Counted from the first letter of the stretch, positions 8,882 through 18,182 are shown. The stretch: 64,000 nucleotides of DNA from Sporosarcina highlanderae (GCF_030433715.1 NZ_JAROCC010000006.1:124001-188000); one strand, 5' to 3'. Translations and numbers: made by a program. The notes: generated from the sequence alone by a model not told the origin.

Positions 8882-9813
8882 TAGTTTTTACCTCCAGACA
8901 GACGGATTCTTGGATCAATGATTCCGTAAAGAATATCAACGATGAAAATAACGACAATCAGGAATGCAGAGAAGAATAAAGTTGTTCCCATAATTGTCGC
9001 GTGATCATTCGACATAATAGAAGAAACGAATTGCTCACCGATACCTGGGATTGCGAAAATTTGCTCCACAACAAGCGATCCTGTAACAAGACCCGCTGCA
9101 ACCGGTCCCAATACTGTAACTAAAGGAATCAATGCATTACGAAGCGCATGTTTGAATGCAATTTCGAACCCATTTGCACCTTTAGCTTTTGCTAAAGTAA
9201 TATAGTCCGAGCTTAATACTTCAATCATTTCTGTACGGATAAATCTTGCAGACAATGCAAGTGGTCCCATAGCTAACGCGATGGAAGGTAAGATACTGGA
9301 TTTCCATCCATCATTCCACAATCCTACAGGGAGTAAGTGCCATTCTGAAGCAACCCAATATTGCAGTAAAGATGCAAATACGAAGGACGGGATCGATATC
9401 CCCAATATCGCAAAGAATGTACTTCCGTAATCCCAGAATGTGTTCTGCCGGAGGGCAGCAATTATCCCTAACAAGATACCAATAATTGTACCGAACACCA
9501 TCGCCTGCGCTCCAAGTATAAATGAAGGTTTAAAACGACTTGCAAGAAGATCGTTTACACTTTTCCCTTTAAAGACGAATGATGTACCTAAATCCCCTTG
9601 TGCCAAGTTCTTCATATAGATTGCATATTGAACCGGCTTCGGTTTGTCGATGCCATATTTCTTCTCTACTATTGCTCTTTGTGATTCATTTAGCTTGTTA
9701 TATGAAGCAATTGGTGAACCTGGTAGCGTTTGCATAAGGAAAAAAGTAGCTGTCGCAATGAGGAACATCGTAAGGAACATATATATTAGACGCTTACCAA
9801 CATATTTAACCAT
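8881..9813 (-). CDS. oppB: oligopeptide ABC transporter permease OppB, copy 1
   Basis: Permease partner of OppC, 310 residues, beginning MVKYVGKRLIYMFLTMFLI as in most OppB/DppB proteins. It carries the N-terminal signature helix, a DYITLAKAKGANG EAA-type loop for ATPase contact, and several membrane segments ending in DILYGIIDPRIRLSGG. A ribosome binding site (GGAGGTGC) precedes the ATG at 9813. It is separated from oppA1 by 177 bases holding a hairpin, so it is probably expressed below oppA. Confidence 0.93.
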   Translation of the reverse strand: MVKYVGKRLIYMFLTMFLIATATFFLMQTLPGSPIASYNKLNESQRAIVEKKYGIDKPKPVQYAIYMKNLAQGDLGTSFVFKGKSVNDLLASRFKPSFILGAQAMVFGTIIGILLGIIAALRQNTFWDYGSTFFAILGISIPSFVFASLLQYWVASEWHLLPVGLWNDGWKSSILPSIALAMGPLALSARFIRTEMIEVLSSDYITLAKAKGANGFEIAFKHALRNALIPLVTVLGPVAAGLVTGSLVVEQIFAIPGIGEQFVSSIMSNDHATIMGTTLFFSAFLIVVIFIVDILYGIIDPRIRLSGGKN

Positions 9814-9915
9814 ATCGCACCTCCAAATTAGGGTCTTTCATTTATGTCAAATTGAATTTATTCAATGCTTTTTCGAGTTGAAAATACAATAAATTTTCGA
9901 ATTATTGCCTACAAC

Positions 9916-9964
9916 TAAAAAGAGAGAGAGTATATGAACAAACTTGAATTCACATACTCTCTTC
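9916..9964 (-). terminator. hairpin between oppA1 and oppB1 (partial terminator)
   Basis: On the minus strand the arms GAGAGTATGTG and ATATACTCTC close a loop of about 17 bases and are followed by TCTCTTTTTAG. Its position directly behind oppA1 and the matching hairpin in copy 2 suggest a leaky terminator or 3'-end stabiliser that keeps binding-protein mRNA in excess over permease mRNA. Confidence 0.7.
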
Positions 9965-9990
9965 CATATTAAATTGTCTTATCTAATTTC

Positions 9991-11706
9991 TTACTCTTTA
10001 CCAGAAATGTAAGCCCACTTGTAGCTATAGTCAGCTCCGAATGGATGTACTGCAAGACCTTTAAAGTATGGTTTTTGCAATTGTAGCAAACCACGTTGGT
10101 AAATTGGCGCGATTGCTGCGTCATCTTCTATAAGAATTTTCTCAGCTTTTGCAAGTGCTTCATAACGAGCAGCAGGATCCAAAGCTAGTTCATCTTTTGA
10201 AGATGCGATCAATGCATCATATTCAGGGTTAGAATAAGACATCAAGTTGTTAGTACCGTCAGTGACGAACAGATCCAAGAATGTAATCGGGTCTTGGAAG
10301 TCTGGGCCCCATCCAGAAATTTGGATGTCATATTGTTGGTTTGTATCTAGTTCCAAACGAACTGAGAATGGAACTTCTTTCAATTTGATTTTCAAACCTT
10401 CAAGGTTACCTTCAAGTTGAGATTTGAAGTACTCATTCATTTTTTTGGAAAGTTCAGTGTCTCCACCAAGGATTTCAAGTTCCAAGTTAGTTACACCAAG
10501 CTCGTCCAAACCTTTTTGCCAGAAATCTTTAGCTTCTTCTGCATTATAAACCAAGTGATCTCCAGCGATATCACGGAAGTCTTTTCCGTTCTCGTCAAAT
10601 GCGAAATCTTTTGGTACAAGGAAGTTTGCAGGAATTGATCCATTTGCAAGGATTACATCAGCTAAATCTTGTTTTTCAAAAGACTTAGCAATTGCTCTAC
10701 GAATATTTTCATTCGCAAGTGGTGTTTCTTTACCGTCTTTTTCTTGGTTAAACTTCATGTAGAATACAGAAGTTTCAGGTTGTACGATTGCCTCTGCATG
10801 TGAACTGTATTGTAATGCCAGATCACCAGAAACACCTGCACGGTCTTTCTTACCGTCATTGTAAAGCTTGATAGCAGTTGCAGAGTCTTTTACAACGTCA
10901 ACGTTGATTGTTTCAAGTTTAACGTTTTCTGCATCCCAGTAATGTTCGTTTTTCTTGTAAACCCAGCTATCACCAGTTCCGTCCCATTCAGTTAGAACAA
11001 ATGGACCGTTGTAAAGAAGGTTATCAGAGTTAGTTGCATATGCATCGCCTTTAGCTGTAACAAACTCTTCTTTTTGCGGGTAGAATGTTCCGAAAGACAT
11101 AAGTGATAGGAAGTATGGCACTGGACGTTCCAATGTAACAACCAATGTCTTGTCGTCTTCAGCAACAATGCCTAATTCCGACTTGTCCATTTCACCTTCA
11201 CTAATTGCTGTTGCGTTTTTAATAACACCTGACATCATGAATGGACCATAAGGTGATCCAGTATCAGGGTCGATTGCACGTTGCCATGCAAATACGAAGT
11301 CATGCGCAGTAACTTCAGATCCATCAGACCATTTTGCGTCGCGAAGTTTGAATTTATAAGTCAATCCATCTTCGCTAACTTCTGCTTCTTCAGCAGCCAT
11401 AGCAGGTTCAGCAACGTTTTCCAAGTTCAAACGGTACAAACCTTCGTTAACGTTATTCAATACGTTGAATCCTACTGCGTCTTCTACGATAGCAGAGTCT
11501 ACAGAAGGAATAGCAGCAGATTCGATCAAGTTAAGTACTTGTTCTGCATCAGGCTCCCCTGCTTCTTCTTGTTCTGTTGCTTTGTCGTTCTCTTTGTTAG
11601 GTGCGGCGTTTTTATCTTCTGTCTTGTCTTTACCGCCACAAGCAGCAAGAATGACGCTCAAAACTAAAGAAAGTGCGAAAAGCAATAACATTTTGTTTCT
11701 CTTCAT
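9991..11706 (-). CDS. oppA: oligopeptide-binding lipoprotein OppA, copy 1
   Basis: Extracellular substrate-binding protein of the importer, 571 residues. A lipoprotein signal peptide ends in the lipobox LAACGG (Cys about residue 23), followed by a charged, disordered linker (residues 24-58) and an SBP family 5 domain with GLYRLNLENVAEPAMAAEEAEVS-type N-terminal signature pieces, SWVYKKNEHYWDA and GWGPDFQDPITFLDLF. It is the most divergent gene between the two operons, by eye roughly four in five residues identical, so the two systems may differ in peptide preference. Preceded by a strong sigma-A promoter and a conserved leader. Confidence 0.93.
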   Translation of the reverse strand: MKRNKMLLLFALSLVLSVILAACGGKDKTEDKNAAPNKENDKATEQEEAGEPDAEQVLNLIESAAIPSVDSAIVEDAVGFNVLNNVNEGLYRLNLENVAEPAMAAEEAEVSEDGLTYKFKLRDAKWSDGSEVTAHDFVFAWQRAIDPDTGSPYGPFMMSGVIKNATAISEGEMDKSELGIVAEDDKTLVVTLERPVPYFLSLMSFGTFYPQKEEFVTAKGDAYATNSDNLLYNGPFVLTEWDGTGDSWVYKKNEHYWDAENVKLETINVDVVKDSATAIKLYNDGKKDRAGVSGDLALQYSSHAEAIVQPETSVFYMKFNQEKDGKETPLANENIRRAIAKSFEKQDLADVILANGSIPANFLVPKDFAFDENGKDFRDIAGDHLVYNAEEAKDFWQKGLDELGVTNLELEILGGDTELSKKMNEYFKSQLEGNLEGLKIKLKEVPFSVRLELDTNQQYDIQISGWGPDFQDPITFLDLFVTDGTNNLMSYSNPEYDALIASSKDELALDPAARYEALAKAEKILIEDDAAIAPIYQRGLLQLQKPYFKGLAVHPFGADYSYKWAYISGKE

Positions 11707-11751
11707 GTTGTTGACCTCCTTTTGTAATTGTCTGAAGAATTAACACTTTTT

Positions 11752-11779
11752 ATTATACCGTGAAAACGTATTCTGTCAA
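11752..11779 (-). promoter_or_regulatory. sigma-A promoter of opp operon 1
   Basis: On the minus strand a consensus TTGACA (11774-11779) and TATAAT (11752-11757) are separated by 16 bases, about 45 bases upstream of oppA1. A 34-base leader block (11713-11746) is identical to the leader of oppA2 (18143-18176) and contains the ribosome binding site. Confidence 0.9.
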
Positions 11780-11793
11780 AGTCTTTTTTACGA

Positions 11794-11808
11794 TTTTTTC
11801 AGAAACAA
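11794..11808. promoter_or_regulatory. weak CodY-box-like site upstream of oppA1
   Basis: TTTTTTCAGAAACAA matches 10 of 15 positions of the CodY box AATTTTCWGAAAATT, 14 bases upstream of the -35 element. Peptide transporters are classical CodY targets, which is why it is listed, but the match alone is weak. Confidence 0.3.
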
Positions 11809-11961
11809 TGTTATGTTAAAGTAATTAGAAGTTTTTATATTATCAATATTTTATTCAAGAACGTTGATTTAATAAGGTTTATATCTAATTGCTTTATTAT
11901 CTTATTTACTATAAAATACAAGAATAAACAGTTATGTAAAAAACAAAAAAGAGGTTAGAAT

Positions 11962-12306
11962 ATGAAGAGAATTTCAATTAATGTTATTGTAAGCCAATTA
12001 TTAATTTTATTATTATTATTTATATTGTATAGAAAGCTGACACTTATTGATTATATTAATGTATCATTCAATATTGGATCAACTTTACTTTTCATAGGCC
12101 TTGCTGTACTTGTTTTTCAATCGGGGTTCTTCGATTTTTTTTCGACAAGCATGAAAAAAGTCTTCTATAGAAAAAACGTCCAGGAAGAAATTATGACAAT
12201 GAGGCCGCCGTCTGAAGTAATTACAGTAAAATCATCCTTTTTCTTCCGTTTAGGCATTCCAATCATTTTGCTCATGTTGGTCGCTTTACTCATCTATTCA
12301 ATATAA
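11962..12306 (+). CDS. small membrane protein, DUF3899-like
   Basis: A 114-residue protein with three hydrophobic stretches (about residues 8-23, 32-52 and 93-112) and a basic segment between the second and third (FDFFSTSMKKVFYRK). Layout and the GLAVLVFQSGFFDFFSTSMKKVF stretch, read in parts, resemble DUF3899 proteins of Bacillales; the function is unknown. The ATG at 11962 follows AAAGAGGTTAG. It is the only gene between the two opp operons and points the other way, converging on oppF2 at a shared terminator, so it marks the junction of the operon duplication. Confidence 0.7.
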   Translation: MKRISINVIVSQLLILLLLFILYRKLTLIDYINVSFNIGSTLLFIGLAVLVFQSGFFDFFSTSMKKVFYRKNVQEEIMTMRPPSEVITVKSSFFFRLGIPIILLMLVALLIYSI

Positions 12307-12309
12307 ATA

Positions 12310-12347
12310 AAAACCGCCTGCATCGAATCGATGGCATGGCGGTTTTT
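12310..12347. terminator. bidirectional terminator between DUF3899 gene and oppF2
   Basis: Arms AAAACCGCC and GGCGGTTTTT with an internal GCATCGAATCGATGGC helix. T runs flank it on both strands, so it serves the small membrane-protein gene and opp operon 2. Confidence 0.85.
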
Positions 12348-12352
12348 CTTTT

Positions 12353-13285
12353 TTATTTCAACTGCGTCTTCATTTCCTCAAATTCTTTATCCGAACATAA
12401 CACGAAGTGCTTAGGAGCGACTTCGCGGAACTCCACTTTCTCATCCGGTCCGTATTTATGGTCATCCGGATTATATGGCGTTCGGACACGTGAGCGCTCG
12501 TAGATTGGATCTGGAAGTGGAATTGCGGAAAGCAAAGATTTTGTATATGGGTGCATTGGATTTTTATATAATTCCTCCGCAGTTGCCATTTCGACAAGCT
12601 TACCAAAATACATTACACCAATTCGGTCAGAAATATATTTAACCATCGATAAATCATGGGCGATGAATAAATATGTAAGACCTTTCTCCTTCTGTAAATC
12701 TCTCAAGAGGTTGACGACCTGTGCCTGGATTGATACGTCCAATGCTGAAATCGGCTCGTCAGCAATGATGAATTCAGGGTTTACAGCCAACGCGCGGGCA
12801 ATACCAATCCGCTGACGTTGACCGCCTGAGAATTCATGTGGATATCGCTCGGCATGTTCCTTATTCAATCCTACTGTTTCAAGCAGTTCGATAACCTTTT
12901 GTTTCCGCTCTTTCGCATTTTTAACGAGGCCGTGTATATCAAGACCTTCAGCGATGATGTCGAGAACTTTCATCCTTGGATTCAAAGAAGCGTATGGATC
13001 TTGGAAAATCATTTGCATTTTTTGGTTAAGGGACTTTACATCAGCCTTCGACTTATTCCCATGAACACTAACACCATCATATAAAACCTCTCCATCTGTT
13101 GCATCATAAAGTCTTATGATCGTACGGCCGGTTGTCGATTTTCCACAACCCGATTCACCGACTAAACCGAACGTCTCTCCACGATAGATGTCAAAGCTGA
13201 TATCATCAATAGCCTTGACTTCTGAAGGTTTTCCGGCATTAAAGTATTGTTTCAAGTTTTTCACTTCAAGCAATTTCTCTGCCAT
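12353..13285 (-). CDS. oppF: oligopeptide ABC transporter ATP-binding protein OppF, copy 2
   Basis: 310 residues with the same ATPase motifs as copy 1 (GESGCGKST, SGGQRQRIGIARAL, FIIADEPISALD). The ATG at 13285 follows AGGAGG by nine bases and overlaps the oppD2 stop. A block of about 190 bases in the middle (around 12790-12960) is identical to copy 1 (around 6290-6460) even at silent positions, while flanking parts carry many silent changes. This patchiness points to gene conversion between the copies. The last 20 residues differ most. Confidence 0.93.
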   Translation of the reverse strand: MAEKLLEVKNLKQYFNAGKPSEVKAIDDISFDIYRGETFGLVGESGCGKSTTGRTIIRLYDATDGEVLYDGVSVHGNKSKADVKSLNQKMQMIFQDPYASLNPRMKVLDIIAEGLDIHGLVKNAKERKQKVIELLETVGLNKEHAERYPHEFSGGQRQRIGIARALAVNPEFIIADEPISALDVSIQAQVVNLLRDLQKEKGLTYLFIAHDLSMVKYISDRIGVMYFGKLVEMATAEELYKNPMHPYTKSLLSAIPLPDPIYERSRVRTPYNPDDHKYGPDEKVEFREVAPKHFVLCSDKEFEEMKTQLK

Positions 13286-14358
13286 TACGCTTCACCTCCT
13301 AAGTTTCCATCAGTACCTTCATAATACCTACTTCCACGGAATGTCTTCATCCGTTCAATGATAGTTGCTGGTGGTTCCACTTTTGGAGCATTCGGATGTA
13401 GCAACCATGTTGCCGCATAATGTGTATCACTCACTTGGAACATTGGAGGTGCCTGCTCCAAGTCAATCTTCAATGCATACTCACTTCGAAGTGCGAATGC
13501 ATCTCCAACTGGTGGATTTAATAGATCTGGAGGTGTACCAGGAATCGCATATAACCTTTCTTCTTCCAGATCTAACGATGGCATGGAGCTCAACAGTCCC
13601 CATGTGTAAGGATGTTGAGGATTATAGAAGATTTCATCGACTGTACCGACTTCTACAATACGGCCACCGTACATGACTGCTACGCGGTCCGCAACGTTTG
13701 CGACAACACCAAGATCATGAGTGATGAATATAATCGAAGTATCGACTTTCTTTTGAATATCCTTCATTAATTCAAGGATTTGAGCTTGAATTGTAACGTC
13801 AAGTGCAGTTGTCGGTTCATCTGCAATCAGTATTTTCGGATTGCATGCAAGTGCAATTGCAATGACGATCCGCTGTCTTTGTCCGCCAGAAAACTGGTGC
13901 GGGTACATTTTATACCGTACTTCCGCGTTCGGAATGCCGACCATTTTTAATAGTTCGATTGCAACTTCCTTTGCTTTCGCTTTACTCACTTTTTGGTGTT
14001 TTAAGATTGGTTCCATTACCTGCTTCCCGATTGGCATTGTAGGATTCAGGGAAGTCATCGGATCCTGGAAAATCATAGAGATATCTTTCCCTCTGATTTT
14101 TTGCATTCCACTTTCAGGTAGGCTTGTCAAATCCTTCCCGTCAAAAAGGATTTCGCCGTTTTTAAATTCAGAGCTTGTTTCTGGCAATAAACGCATGATC
14201 GACTTTGTCGTTACCGATTTACCGGAACCCGATTCACCAACAATTGCCAACGTCTCCCCTTTGTGCAAATCAAAGCTTACTCCTCGGATTGCTTTCACTT
14301 CACCGGCAAACGTGTGGAAAGAAAGCTCCAAGTCTATTACTTGTAATATTTTTTCCAT
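13285..14358 (-). CDS. oppD: oligopeptide ABC transporter ATP-binding protein OppD, copy 2
   Basis: 357 residues with Walker A GESGSGKSV, signature FSGGQRQRIVIAIAL, Walker B ILIADEPTTALD and the peptide-transporter C-terminal extension. It ends in a slightly longer tail than copy 1 (DGNLGGEA instead of KGGNV). Position, spacing to oppC2 and overlap with oppF2 mirror operon 1. Confidence 0.93.
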   Translation of the reverse strand: MEKILQVIDLELSFHTFAGEVKAIRGVSFDLHKGETLAIVGESGSGKSVTTKSIMRLLPETSSEFKNGEILFDGKDLTSLPESGMQKIRGKDISMIFQDPMTSLNPTMPIGKQVMEPILKHQKVSKAKAKEVAIELLKMVGIPNAEVRYKMYPHQFSGGQRQRIVIAIALACNPKILIADEPTTALDVTIQAQILELMKDIQKKVDTSIIFITHDLGVVANVADRVAVMYGGRIVEVGTVDEIFYNPQHPYTWGLLSSMPSLDLEEERLYAIPGTPPDLLNPPVGDAFALRSEYALKIDLEQAPPMFQVSDTHYAATWLLHPNAPKVEPPATIIERMKTFRGSRYYEGTDGNLGGEA

Positions 14359-14374
14359 CTTCGCTTTCCTCCAA

Positions 14375-15394
14375 TCAATCTTTCATTTTCGGATCAAGCG
14401 CATCACGTAAACCGTCACCGATTAAGTTGAACGCAATCATCAATATGCTTATGACCAACGCCGGGAATAAAAGTACGTATGGCTGGAATTCCATAACTTT
14501 ATAGCCATCATTTATTAATGTACCGAGCGAAGCCGCTGGCGGTTGTAGTCCAATCCCGATAAAGCTTAGGAACGCTTCAAAGAAGATTGCACTTGGTATT
14601 GTGAACATCGTATTGATGATGACGATACCTAATATATTTGGCAATAAATGTTTTGTGATAATACGATTATGGCTTGCCCCTAGAGTTCTCGATGCAAGAA
14701 CGAATTCTTGGCCTTTGAATTTCAAAATTTGCGCTCGCACGATACGGGACATCCCTATCCAACCTGTAATGGATATAGCAATGATGATCGCTGTTATCCC
14801 TGGCTCCATAATAAGTATCATAAGTATTACGACAATTAATGTTGGAATACCGATAAGGATTTCGACTACCCGTTGCATGACGTCATCTGTCCGGCCACCG
14901 AAATAGCCGGAAATCCCTCCGTACGCAACCCCGATTACAACATCAATCAAAGCCGCAATGAAAGCGATCAATAATGAGATTTGAGTACCTTCCCAAAGAC
15001 GAGTAAATAGATCTCGTCCTAGTCCGTCAGTACCGAACCAATAATATTCGTCAACTTTCTTCACTTCATAAAGATCAAGTTTTTGTCCACCAAGTTCGCC
15101 AACACCATTAAAAATACCCAACTTCTCGATACCAGGAATTTTAGGTGGCAAGTTAGCGTGACGAAGATTTTGAACATCTCCCGAGCGACCATTTAAATGC
15201 GGTCCTACAAGTGCCATCAAAACTAATAAAACAAGGACAACCATACTGACGATAGCCGCTTTGTTTTTACGCAAACGCAACCAAGCATCTTGCCAAAAAC
15301 TCAAACTTGGCTTGGAAATACGTTCAGCCGAATCGGTGTCGATCACCACTCGTTCAAATTTTTCCGGCGGTAATTGTTGTTTATCAAGTTGCAT
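14375..15394 (-). CDS. oppC: oligopeptide ABC transporter permease OppC, copy 2
   Basis: 339 residues, nearly the same protein as copy 1 (differences only near residues 20-27). At the DNA level the first third of the gene (about 14960-15260) is almost base-for-base identical to copy 1, including silent sites, and the rest carries scattered silent changes. The permease domain with the RTLGASHNRIITKHLLPN coupling loop is intact. The ATG overlaps the oppB2 stop by one base. Confidence 0.93.
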   Translation of the reverse strand: MQLDKQQLPPEKFERVVIDTDSAERISKPSLSFWQDAWLRLRKNKAAIVSMVVLVLLVLMALVGPHLNGRSGDVQNLRHANLPPKIPGIEKLGIFNGVGELGGQKLDLYEVKKVDEYYWFGTDGLGRDLFTRLWEGTQISLLIAFIAALIDVVIGVAYGGISGYFGGRTDDVMQRVVEILIGIPTLIVVILMILIMEPGITAIIIAISITGWIGMSRIVRAQILKFKGQEFVLASRTLGASHNRIITKHLLPNILGIVIINTMFTIPSAIFFEAFLSFIGIGLQPPAASLGTLINDGYKVMEFQPYVLLFPALVISILMIAFNLIGDGLRDALDPKMKD

Positions 15395-16326
15395 TAGCTT
15401 TTACCTCCAGACAGACGGATTCGTGGATCGATGATTCCGTATAAAATATCAACAATGAAAATAACGACAATCAGGAATGCCGAGAAGAATAAAGTAGTTC
15501 CCATAATCGTAGCATGATCATTCGTCATAATAGAAGAAACGAATTGTTCACCGATACCAGGTATTGCAAAAATTTGTTCGACAACAAGTGATCCTGTTAT
15601 TAGGCCAGCTGCAACCGGTCCCAATACTGTCACTAAAGGAATTAAAGCATTACGGAGTGCATGCTTGAAGGCTATTTCGTATCCGTTTGCCCCCTTCGCT
15701 TTCGCCAATGTAATATAGTCCGAGTTCAACACTTCGATCATTTCAGTACGGATGAATCTTGCAGACAACGCAAGTGGACCCATTGCTAATGCAATGGAGG
15801 GCAAAATACTTGATTTCCACCCATCATTCCATAAACCAACCGGCAGTAGATGCCATTCGGAGGCGATCCAGTATTGAAGTAATGATGCGAAGACAAAGGA
15901 AGGGATTGAAATCCCCAAAATCGCAAAGAATGTACTTCCGTAATCCCAAAATGTATTTTGACGAAGCGCTGCAAGCATTCCTAACAAGATCCCTACAACA
16001 GTACCGAACACCATTGCTTGTGCCCCAAGAATGAATGAAGGTTTAAAACGATTCACAAGAAGGTCGTTGACACTTTTCCCTTTAAAGACGAATGATGTTC
16101 CAAGGTCTCCTTTAGCAAGGTTCTTCATATAAATTGCATACTGTACCGGCTTCGGTTTGTCGATGCCGTATTTTTTCTCCACGATTGCCCTTTGTGATTC
16201 ATTTAGCTTGTTATATGAAGCAATTGGTGAACCTGGTAGCGTTTGCATAAGGAAAAATGTTGCTGTCGCAATGAGGAACATCGTGAGGAACATATATATT
16301 AAACGCTTACCGATGTATTTAACCAT
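15394..16326 (-). CDS. oppB: oligopeptide ABC transporter permease OppB, copy 2
   Basis: 310 residues, complete OppB/DppB permease starting MVKYIGKRLIYMFLTMFL and ending IIDPRIRLSGGKS. About a dozen conservative replacements separate it from copy 1, together with many silent changes, so it has diverged more than oppC at the DNA level. A GGAGGTGC ribosome binding site precedes the ATG. A hairpin lies between it and oppA2, as in operon 1. Confidence 0.93.
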   Translation of the reverse strand: MVKYIGKRLIYMFLTMFLIATATFFLMQTLPGSPIASYNKLNESQRAIVEKKYGIDKPKPVQYAIYMKNLAKGDLGTSFVFKGKSVNDLLVNRFKPSFILGAQAMVFGTVVGILLGMLAALRQNTFWDYGSTFFAILGISIPSFVFASLLQYWIASEWHLLPVGLWNDGWKSSILPSIALAMGPLALSARFIRTEMIEVLNSDYITLAKAKGANGYEIAFKHALRNALIPLVTVLGPVAAGLITGSLVVEQIFAIPGIGEQFVSSIMTNDHATIMGTTLFFSAFLIVVIFIVDILYGIIDPRIRLSGGKS

Positions 16327-16365
16327 TTTGCACCTCCAAATTATGGTAGTTGGTGTTTCACATTA

Positions 16366-16407
16366 AAAAGAGAGAGTATATGAACCCGCAATCGTCCATA
16401 TACTCTC
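16366..16407 (-). terminator. hairpin between oppA2 and oppB2 (partial terminator)
   Basis: On the minus strand GAGAGTATATG and CATATACTCTC pair over 11 bases around a 14-base loop, followed by TCTTTTTAATG. It is the counterpart of the hairpin behind oppA1, with compensating differences in loop but not in stem, which supports a conserved role. Confidence 0.75.
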
Positions 16408-16432
16408 CGACATATCAAATTGTATTACTTCA

Positions 16433-18136
16433 TTACTTGTTTTTCCCAGAGATATATGCCCATTTATAACTATAATCCGCTCCAAATGGATGCACACCAA
16501 GATCTTTGAAATACGGCTTTTGTAATTGGATAAGTCCTTTTTGATAAATTGGTGCTATAGCAGCATCTTCTTCTAAAAGGAGTTTCTCCGCTTTTGCAAA
16601 TGCTTCGTAACGAGCAGCAGGATCCAAAGCAAGTTCAGCTTTTGAAGCCGCAATCAACGCATCGTATTCAGGGTTTGAATAAGACATCAAGTTGTTTGTA
16701 CCATTAGTGACGAATAGATCCAAGAAAGAAATCGGATCCTGGAAGTCAGGTCCCCATCCAGAAACTTCAATATCATAATCTTGTCTTCCTTCAAGTTCCA
16801 ACCGAACTGCAAACGGCACTTCTTTCAATTTGATTTTCAATCCTTTAAGGTTTCCTTCTAGTTGAGCTTTGAAATATTCATCCATTTTCTTGGAAAGTTC
16901 ACTATCCCCACCAAGGATTTCAAGTTCCAATTCTGTAACACCAAGCTCATCCAAACCTTTTTGCCAATAGTCTTTCGCTTCATCAGCATCGTACACTAAA
17001 AGGTCACCGTTAATATCACGGAAATCGTTTCCATTTTCGTCAAAAGCAAAATCTTTTGGAACGATGAAGTTTGCAGCGGATGATCCATTTGCAAGAACTA
17101 CATCAGCCAAATCTTCTTTTTGGAAGGATTTAGCAATTGCTTTCCGGATATTGATGTTTGCAAGTGGTGTTTGCTTACCATCTTTTTCTTGATTAAACTT
17201 CATAAAGAAAATTGAAGTTTGGGGTTGATGTACAGCTTCTGCATGTCCTGCATATTGAAGTGCCAAATCTCCGGATACACCGGCGCGGTCTTTTTTACCA
17301 TCGTTGTACAATTTCACTGCTGTTGCAGCGTCCTTAACAACATCAACATTGATTGTTTCAAGTTTAACGGTATCCGCATCCCAATAATGTTCATTTTTCT
17401 TGTAAACCCAGCTGTCTCCTGTACCATCCCACTCAGTTAAGATGAACGGACCGTTGTAAAGAAGATTATCGGAATTCGTTGCATACGCATCGCCTTTAGC
17501 TTTTACAAATTCTTCTTTTTGCGGATAAAATGTTCCAAATGACATTAGTGATAAGAAATAAGGTACTGGACGTTCGAGTGTAACAACCAGTGTTTTGTCA
17601 TCTTCAGCAACGACGCCAAGTTCCGACTTGTCCATTTTCCCTTCACTGATTGCAGTTGCATTTTTCAAAACACCTGACATCATGAACGGACCATATGGCG
17701 ATCCAGTATCAGGATCGATAGCACGTTGCCAAGCGAATACAAAGTCATGAGCCGTTACTGGTGTACCATCAGACCAGTTTGCATCTCGAAGTGTGAATGT
17801 GTAAGTAAGACCGTCTTCACTTACTTCTGCTTCTTCCGCTGCCATAGCAGGTTCAGCAACATTATCCAAATTCAATCGGTATAGGCCTTCATTTACGTTA
17901 TTCAATACGTTGAATCCAACTTGATCTTCAACAATCGCGGAGTCTACGGAAGGAATTGCCGCCCCTTCTATCAAGTTAAGTACTTGTTCCGCATCAGGCT
18001 CGCCGTTTCCTTCATTTTGCCCAGTTGCATTATTGCCTCTGTTGGTATTGTTTGTGTCTTTGCCACCACAAGCCGCAAGAACGGCACTGAGGATTAAAGA
18101 AAGGGCCAACAGTAATAGCAGTTTGTTTCTCTTCAA
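16433..18136 (-). CDS. oppA: oligopeptide-binding lipoprotein OppA, copy 2
   Basis: 567 residues: lipoprotein signal peptide with lipobox LAACGG, a shorter Asn/Gly-rich linker (NTNRGNNATGQNEGNGEP) than copy 1, and a full SBP family 5 domain. Replacements against OppA1 are spread along the chain, including around the presumed peptide pocket, while the transporter parts are almost unchanged; different peptide preference is a reasonable inference. First gene of operon 2. Confidence 0.93.
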   Translation of the reverse strand: MKRNKLLLLLALSLILSAVLAACGGKDTNNTNRGNNATGQNEGNGEPDAEQVLNLIEGAAIPSVDSAIVEDQVGFNVLNNVNEGLYRLNLDNVAEPAMAAEEAEVSEDGLTYTFTLRDANWSDGTPVTAHDFVFAWQRAIDPDTGSPYGPFMMSGVLKNATAISEGKMDKSELGVVAEDDKTLVVTLERPVPYFLSLMSFGTFYPQKEEFVKAKGDAYATNSDNLLYNGPFILTEWDGTGDSWVYKKNEHYWDADTVKLETINVDVVKDAATAVKLYNDGKKDRAGVSGDLALQYAGHAEAVHQPQTSIFFMKFNQEKDGKQTPLANINIRKAIAKSFQKEDLADVVLANGSSAANFIVPKDFAFDENGNDFRDINGDLLVYDADEAKDYWQKGLDELGVTELELEILGGDSELSKKMDEYFKAQLEGNLKGLKIKLKEVPFAVRLELEGRQDYDIEVSGWGPDFQDPISFLDLFVTNGTNNLMSYSNPEYDALIAASKAELALDPAARYEAFAKAEKLLLEEDAAIAPIYQKGLIQLQKPYFKDLGVHPFGADYSYKWAYISGKNK

Positions 18137-18182
18137 GATGATGACCTCCTTTTGTAATTGTCTGAAGAATTAACACCTAATT

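Noticed and set aside
15786..16034. ORFs on both strands inside oppB2 that have no equal in copy 1
   Set aside because: They appear only because of silent differences between the opp copies; the permease frame is fully conserved.
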